From: Varroa destructor
Lineage: Eukaryota; Arthropoda; Arachnida; Mesostigmata; Varroidae
NCBI RefSeq assembly: GCF_002443255.2
Contig: NW_019211458.1
Coordinates: 40,800,365-40,864,364, forward strand
DNA length: 64,000 nucleotides
Reading direction: 5' to 3'
The position numbers were made by a program, and so were the translations under genes. The notes below the pieces were generated by a model. The model made no database searches. It was not told where the DNA came from and saw only the letters and a program-made list of their open reading frames with translations. Below are positions 58,540-64,000 of this stretch, piece after piece; positions within the stretch are counted from its first letter, which is position 1, and every line of letters begins with the position of its first letter.

Positions 58540-61500
58540 TGAGAAGATCTGCTGTCAGCTCTAAGTCTCGAAACGGGGTATACCTTCGATTCATAGACTT
58601 TGCCAATTCTCCCTGAAATACGAAACAACAGCGTATATCACTTCTTTTTGAAATAATCACGCGTACCGTACGTTAGCTGTAAGGCATGATTTTGCATAAT
58701 AAATAGGCTTCCAATCGGATTTGACTGGGCCTTTCATAGCTACTCGTAGCTAGGATGTCCATAATAATTGGACAGCTCCCGCATTCTCCCTGAAGGCCGA
58801 TTGTGAGCCATTTAGCACATAGATGGTTGTTACAAAATAGTCGTCATTTGGATGGAAAAACGATAAAGACAAAAAGGATTGTGTGTTCTTTTATTTGCGG
58901 ACGCCCATACATTAAAAACCATTTCCGCAATCGTTTGAGCCTGTCCCTAAAAATCTAAAGCATACACGTATAGTGCTCAGCTTCTACCCTCAATACGCTC
59001 ACGGTGCTCCCTATTGGCACATAGGGGATTTTGGTATTGAAAAGTTTCAGCTCTCGCAAGAAATTGCAAATTATACATTTTATCCATAAGAAAAGACGAT
59101 GGCTGTGTAACGGTTGCCACTAGAAGGATTCTCAACCTGAAGTTATGTAATGGAAAATTTAGCTTCTCGAACCAATGATAAGGGGACATACTACACCAAC
59201 TCTACAGTCTTTAATATATGTGGACAGGGTCGCATTCTGAACGAAGTTTATGCAAACTAGTGGATTACTACAAAACAATATAGTATACGTACAACTTTAT
59301 GTTCATGACTCTGGAACGACAGTAATGATGGTTTTTGCCTGTGGTCGCCGACCTACCTAACCTCCAAGTGATGCCTAATTTTATAAATAATTCACACAGA
59401 GACGAGGGTGATGACCTCCGTGTCCCTTGATGACATCATCGATGAATTTAATGCTACATGTAGTATTCGCTTACAACACCTATAATACGAGACGCGCAGG
59501 TAGACTGCTTACGCTGATCGCTTTCTCTTAATAGGGATAATCGTCATGTCTAGCGAAAAGTCAATCGATGGATTCTCTAACGCTGAGCGTATCCGTTCTT
59601 GGCTTAGTGCCAGAGCATACTTATATATACCGGTTCTCATATAGTCACCTTGGAAAGCGCGCGAATTCTGATGGATTGCGCTTTAACTTGTTTCTGCTTA
59701 AATTTGCTAAAGAAATCATTAGAACGCACTAGATATGATGTCTTCCAATAGGATAGCCTGGGTGGTAACAGACCTCAGGGACCGTCGATACGGGAACTTT
59801 ACTACCATGTGCTTCAAAACCGTTTGCGACATAGACACCTACGTCAATTTGTGAGACCGTGACTAATAATAATTTTGAAGATATTTCCTTTAGCTAATTC
59901 CAGTTTTTTTCATGGATACTTTTTGCGATGTATGCTTGGTATGTTCAACTATTACGTTATCCGAACTTTCATATGTATATAATGTACAATAGGTTTGGTC
60001 ACCTATAGGTAAAGCATTCCATTATAACATTTCTTATTGCTATCAGTACTTTTTAAAATATGAAACGGAACGCTAGCTGATAACTAGCCTAGCATCCATG
60101 ACTAGTTGATCTCTAAGGGTTACCACACCTCTTAAGTAACGGAGGAACGCGTTCTTTTTTTTGATGAAAGCTTTTGAAGACTCGATTTGCTCATATCGTA
60201 TCCAGGCGGCTGGGTCCACTCGCTTTTACTCATTATAAGCTTAAGTCTCTTCTGTATTAGAAGTGTCACTTTATGCTCAGTTACGCGTTACATGCAAATA
60301 AAATACGCCTGAAGTAAATCTTGTATATCTCTCAGATCAGCAGATCAACGGAAATCGTAGAAAGCTACCTAGAATAAGAGTTACGAGACCGCGTACGCAA
60401 AATGGTCGCCTAAAATCAAAGGACCTACTACCACCAGCGCGTTTCATTAACACGAAAATATGCTGTACTGACGTACTTTTCCCACCTGTCTAGCAATTAT
60501 AAGAGGCAATGATGGTTTTTACTAAGTTCGAAAGCAACACCCCATGCCAAGTACTGCGACTTAAGACCATGAGGCCAATTTAAAGCCTTTATGGAACAGC
60601 CATGGTTCAGCCTTTCTAAGAACTTCGAAGCAAGTCATAAGTTACTACGAACGCGATTCAGTGAATAAACTATAATGAACAAGAGCGTCTTGGACGATGG
60701 AGTGTGTGAAAGAAGACCTCAGATATTGGTGGCTCAAGTCCAGCTACTGCAGTACTGGACAACACAATGTAAGTGAAATGAAAGGGAATGATAATTATCA
60801 TCAATATAATTTGATATTGCAGCCGCTGGTAAATTAAACATTCAAAGTAAATTCAAGTCAGTGCTATACCGTTGTTATCAAGTGTAAATATAAGAGACAA
60901 TCCACCTATTGGTCGTAGCCATTTGTATGTTTCGAAGTGCATCTATTCCTCCGAAATATCGACCTCTTGACGATCATTCGAATTACTAGAAAGACTACCG
61001 CAAAAGCAGCTCGAATTGCTATGAGGTTTAACAAAGAAAAGTTTCAATTTAAACGGTACATTATAGTGTAATAACAAAATAAAATGTCGCTCTAAAATTA
61101 ATAATGTTTATGCCGAGAATGTTATCAGTGGTAGAGATCTACCTGGTGTTTCTAGCACTTCTTTTATGATCGGTTTCACCGAGCTATCTTTATTAAACAA
61201 GAAATATCATGTATTATACTAGTTGTTGAAATTTTGTAAAATAATCTTTAAATAAAATAAAAAACATTTTGAATACGGTACGTTTTATCTTTGTAAACGT
61301 AAATAGCGAAAATCTGGTTCTCTGTTTCCTAAACATATGATCTCCCTTCACTAAGCACAAGTTCTGTACCTGCTGTGTGCAATATGGAAGCATACAACTG
61401 CTTGGTAGGTAGGTAATGCATTTCTAAATATTAATCGCTACATTTTGTTCACTGCTGATTTTCAGTCGTTTTTTTTTTATCACAGGCTTTGACATTCTTG

Positions 61501-61590
61501 CTTTGGCATTGCTAAAACACTTGTCAAAACAGGGAACTTGATACGAGCAATATGAAGGGATCTAGACGAATCACAGACTGGTCGATTTTT
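58540..61590. other. no gene recognised
   Basis: Broken frames. A 33-codon ATG frame at about 59546-59644 (MSSEKSIDGFSNAERIRSWL) reads well but stands alone. No repeats of note were seen. Confidence 0.35.
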
Positions 61591-61604
61591 TTACTGCAGT
61601 ATTA

Positions 61605-61690
61605 AAACGTGTCTATACCCAGATTCGAACCCGCAACACTTTTTTGTCCACCCATTAGTAGGCAAACACGTTACCTATGCGAACAAAAAT
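61605..61690 (-). repeat. tRNA-derived SINE or tRNA relic
   Basis: The minus strand contains GCGGGTTCGAATCTGGG, a match to the RNA polymerase III B box GGTTCGANTCC. It is preceded about 35 nt upstream by AGGTAACGTGTTTGCCTACT, which resembles the A box and D-arm of tRNA-derived SINEs. The T-stem does not pair (only the bases next to the loop match), so it is not a working tRNA. Length and SINE family cannot be defined. Confidence 0.4.
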
Positions 61691-62393
61691 GTGCCCTGAG
61701 CTGCAGAGGAATCGGCGCGCTAGTACGTACTGATTAGTACTTTTCTTTTTTAATGACACAATTTTTATGTCAGCCGTGACCGATATCATTTTCAACAGCG
61801 TTGCCAGAACGATTCCACAGCTGTTCCCGGCGGCAACGTGCATCATACAACCTAGAATGACGACATTAGTACCAACCGTACTATGAACGGATGTTAGTTA
61901 ACAATTCGGACTCGTCGGGACATCTGTTCATGTATATTTTCTAATACAGGAGCAATTCAACATACGTCGAACACTTTCCATCTCGTATTCGATCCCGATC
62001 AAATAATGCTGATAGTTCGTTGGTCGTTCGTTAACAACAATAAAATAGTGATTGTGCATTGGCATAAATCCTCAAGTTCTATTTGTAAAACTTATTTTTA
62101 AGCTTAATCAGCTTAAAGACCTTAAAGACCTTGGAAGACACCTTGTGGGCTACATTGAACTTACTAATATCAACTTGATTTGCCTTGGGTGGACCGTAAG
62201 GCGTCCGAGACCCCTTTCAAAAACATATTAATTTGAAGTTCATATTCCCATCTTCTCAAGCATTTAATACATTTCACAGAGATTATTTGGTGATCTTTAT
62301 TTTAAATACATTTTCACAAATCCATCGAAATATAACTGTATCTGAATAATGCATGATTTTTTATTTAACCACAATTTTAATTTCAAACCACAG

Positions 62394-62588
62394 GGAGTAC
62401 TGCCAGCCCTCTCAAACAGGGGGTTTAAAGAACTATTAATTCAGCCAGTTGAGAGAATTTATGTATCTGTCTTCCCTAAAAAAAATACGCATACTTCATA
62501 CGCCGTTCTCTGTCTTTCAAAACATGAATGTAGTTTTTTTGTCCCCCTTCTACTGTATATGAATACCAGCGCCATTGGCAATTCTTAA
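62394..62588 (+). CDS. candidate terminal exon, 64 codons, unknown
   Basis: A strong pyrimidine-rich acceptor (TTTTAATTTCAAACCACAG ending at 62393) precedes a frame that starts GVLPALSNRGFKELLIQPVE and stops at TAA 62586-62588. The first 25 residues look like protein; the later part is Cys/Leu-rich. No family is recognised. Confidence 0.25.
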   Translation, partial: GVLPALSNRGFKELLIQPVERIYVSVFPKKNTHTSYAVLCLSKHECSFFVPLLLYMNTSAIGNS

Positions 62589-64000
62589 TTCTCCCAAGCC
62601 ATACACCCCACCACCGCATCAGCCGGAAGGCCACAATTAGAGTGGTAGTAAACAATTAATTTAGCCCAAGACGACAAGTAGATAAACTTAAATCTTTTTA
62701 GTCGGATCAACTCAAGTACCTACAGTAGTATTCTGTATGATCGACAATATTAGACCCCCTAAGCCTACTGGGTTAGGCTTGTTATAAATTGACGGCGGCC
62801 TGAAAACGTTTTATTGTATGAACTACAAAAAGTATAGACCTATTGCCCATATCGGCTGCTGTAAATCACACAACATCCATATTCTACGTTGGAATATTTG
62901 GCTTACGCAGAAAACGCAAGGTATCAACCAGAAGTTATTCTAGGAGCAGCAATTTGATACAAATGCTACTTAATCCTATCTTCTTTCCATACTTCCTTTT
63001 TATTTTCCGTAGAGAAATTCTATAACGTGGTCGATATTCGAAATCGGAGATATGTTAGGGTTAGCGGTGCCCCACTGGAGCCTCTCCGTAAAGTACTGCT
63101 GTAGGAATTCATTTTCTGTAGGGTATGAAGCGGCAATTTAGGAAAACGAAACTTAAAAAAGGTCGAGCCCTTTGTTTACTTGCATTGACTGTGTGTCGGT
63201 GATGCGGTCCTGTTTCTATTGCCCCACAGGCTTTTAATGGATATAAAGTATTTGAGGTCCCTAAGTAATTTTGTACAGGCCACTTAGAAGCTTAAAATAT
63301 GTCCTATCGTATCGAAGGTAAGTTTGAGGATGCAGGTGAAGTCGTATTGGGTTTGTGTACACTCAAAATCACTTCGGATTGCGACTCAAGTATTAGTGCC
63401 TTCGCATTAGTTGAAGGCGTTTAAAGTAACGTAGAATAGATTCGCATTATAAGTCCATTAATGGCGATCGAATTGTGCAGAAATACAAACATAAAAGCAG
63501 TTACTGACTAGATCTTCGCCAAATCCATAACGCGGGGTTCTTGCCTAGGTATTTATTAGAGTAAAAGCTTTTACATGTCTGTATTAATATTCTCTTGTTA
63601 GTTTCGTCTGTACGAGTTCTTGTGTTCCACTTCGATGCGTCTCTCTTCTTTTGTTATTTTCGATCACAGTGTGACCACCTTCACACTACCAGTTTACTCC
63701 GGTAAGCTTTACCTTCTGAGAAGCTTATGAAATATTTTTTTTTTAATAATATCTAATACACACAGTGTTTTTAAATGCGTATTAAAATCCTATCAGCATG
63801 TGTAAATCTTTGTTCGATATCACAACTGTAACAATATATAACGTATGTAACCATAAGGTACGCCGCTTTAGGTGCTAATGGACGCTTCAATCAATAAGGT
63901 CCTGTAGTATAAAACAAGTGATGTGAGTGCGAAAAGAAAACTGAATAAAAACAGGCATGAAAGTGCCAAGCTTGTAAACATATTATGCTTTAAACACAAG
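62589..64000. other. no gene recognised
   Basis: AT-rich, with a 60-codon plus frame at 62843-63025 lacking any motif. Nothing else is supported to the end of the window. Confidence 0.4.

Noticed and set aside
59380..59644. YADRFLLIG followed by an ATG frame as a LINE RT YADD box
   Set aside because: The second Asp is missing and no other RT box lies on either side.

Overview
Overall character. The window looks like gene-poor, AT-rich (about 40% GC by eye) nuclear DNA from a eukaryote. The signs are no long uninterrupted genes, splice-site-like borders, many homopolymers and (AT)n/(CAA)n microsatellites, one 100-bp assembly gap, and worn fragments of several retrotransposon classes. The retroelement types (Ty1/copia, Ty3/gypsy, I/R1-group and CR1/Jockey-like LINEs, a Penelope-like GIY-YIG fragment) fit an invertebrate, probably an arthropod. 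A parasitiform mite is only a guess. Stop-free runs of about 150 codons are expected by chance in this much sequence, so ORF length alone was not taken as evidence. Calls rest on motif order, on homology between loci inside the window, or on ORF edges that coincide with splice sites.

Main genes. Two minus-strand ORFs 12 kb apart (6547-6978 and 19008-19463) are clearly homologous to each other. Both have an N-terminal hydrophobic segment followed by a single retropepsin (retroviral-type aspartic protease) domain, with no reverse transcriptase in frame. The 19-kb copy is an intact ATG-to-stop ORF of 151 residues with a basic N-terminus and a convincing membrane anchor, but its D-S-G catalytic triplet is D-P-Y, so it looks like a pseudoprotease. 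The 6.5-kb copy keeps D-S-G, but its N-terminal end is unresolved: two in-frame stops lie between the only upstream ATG and the hydrophobic segment. This pair is the most interesting item: a possible small family of membrane-anchored, domesticated retropepsins. The alternative is decayed Ty3/gypsy pol, which weak motifs near the 6.5-kb copy partly support.

Layout. 0-2 kb: gypsy-like pol relic. 3.6-3.8 kb: candidate exon. 5.2 kb: 29-bp tandem repeat. 5.9-7.0 kb: retropepsin copy 1 and nearby retroelement motifs. 8.8-10.5 and 12.9 kb: candidate exons. 15.2-16.0 kb: copia relic. 19.0-19.5 kb: retropepsin copy 2. 20.4-20.8 kb: overlapping ORFs. 23.5 kb: Penelope-like nuclease fragment. 24.7 kb: possible small secreted protein. 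25.9 kb: N gap. 27.5-29.6 kb: GC-richer island with candidate exons. 33 kb: another such island. 36.9 kb: short signal-peptide ORF. 37.2-38.7 kb: CR1/Jockey-like reverse-transcriptase relic. 41.2-41.7 kb: retroelement motif and candidate exon. 45.0-45.9 kb: Ig-like exon and LINE RNase H relic. 48.8-49.1 kb: LINE C-terminal relic. 50.8-51.2 kb: AT palindrome and (CAA)n array. 52.1 and 53.6-54.0 kb: LINE RT relics. 58.3 and 62.4 kb: candidate exons. 61.6 kb: tRNA-derived SINE-like remnant. The remaining stretches show nothing recognisable beyond simple repeats.

The genes do not form an obvious pathway. The common theme is retroelement debris, with one repeated protein architecture (membrane anchor plus retropepsin) that may have been kept by the host.
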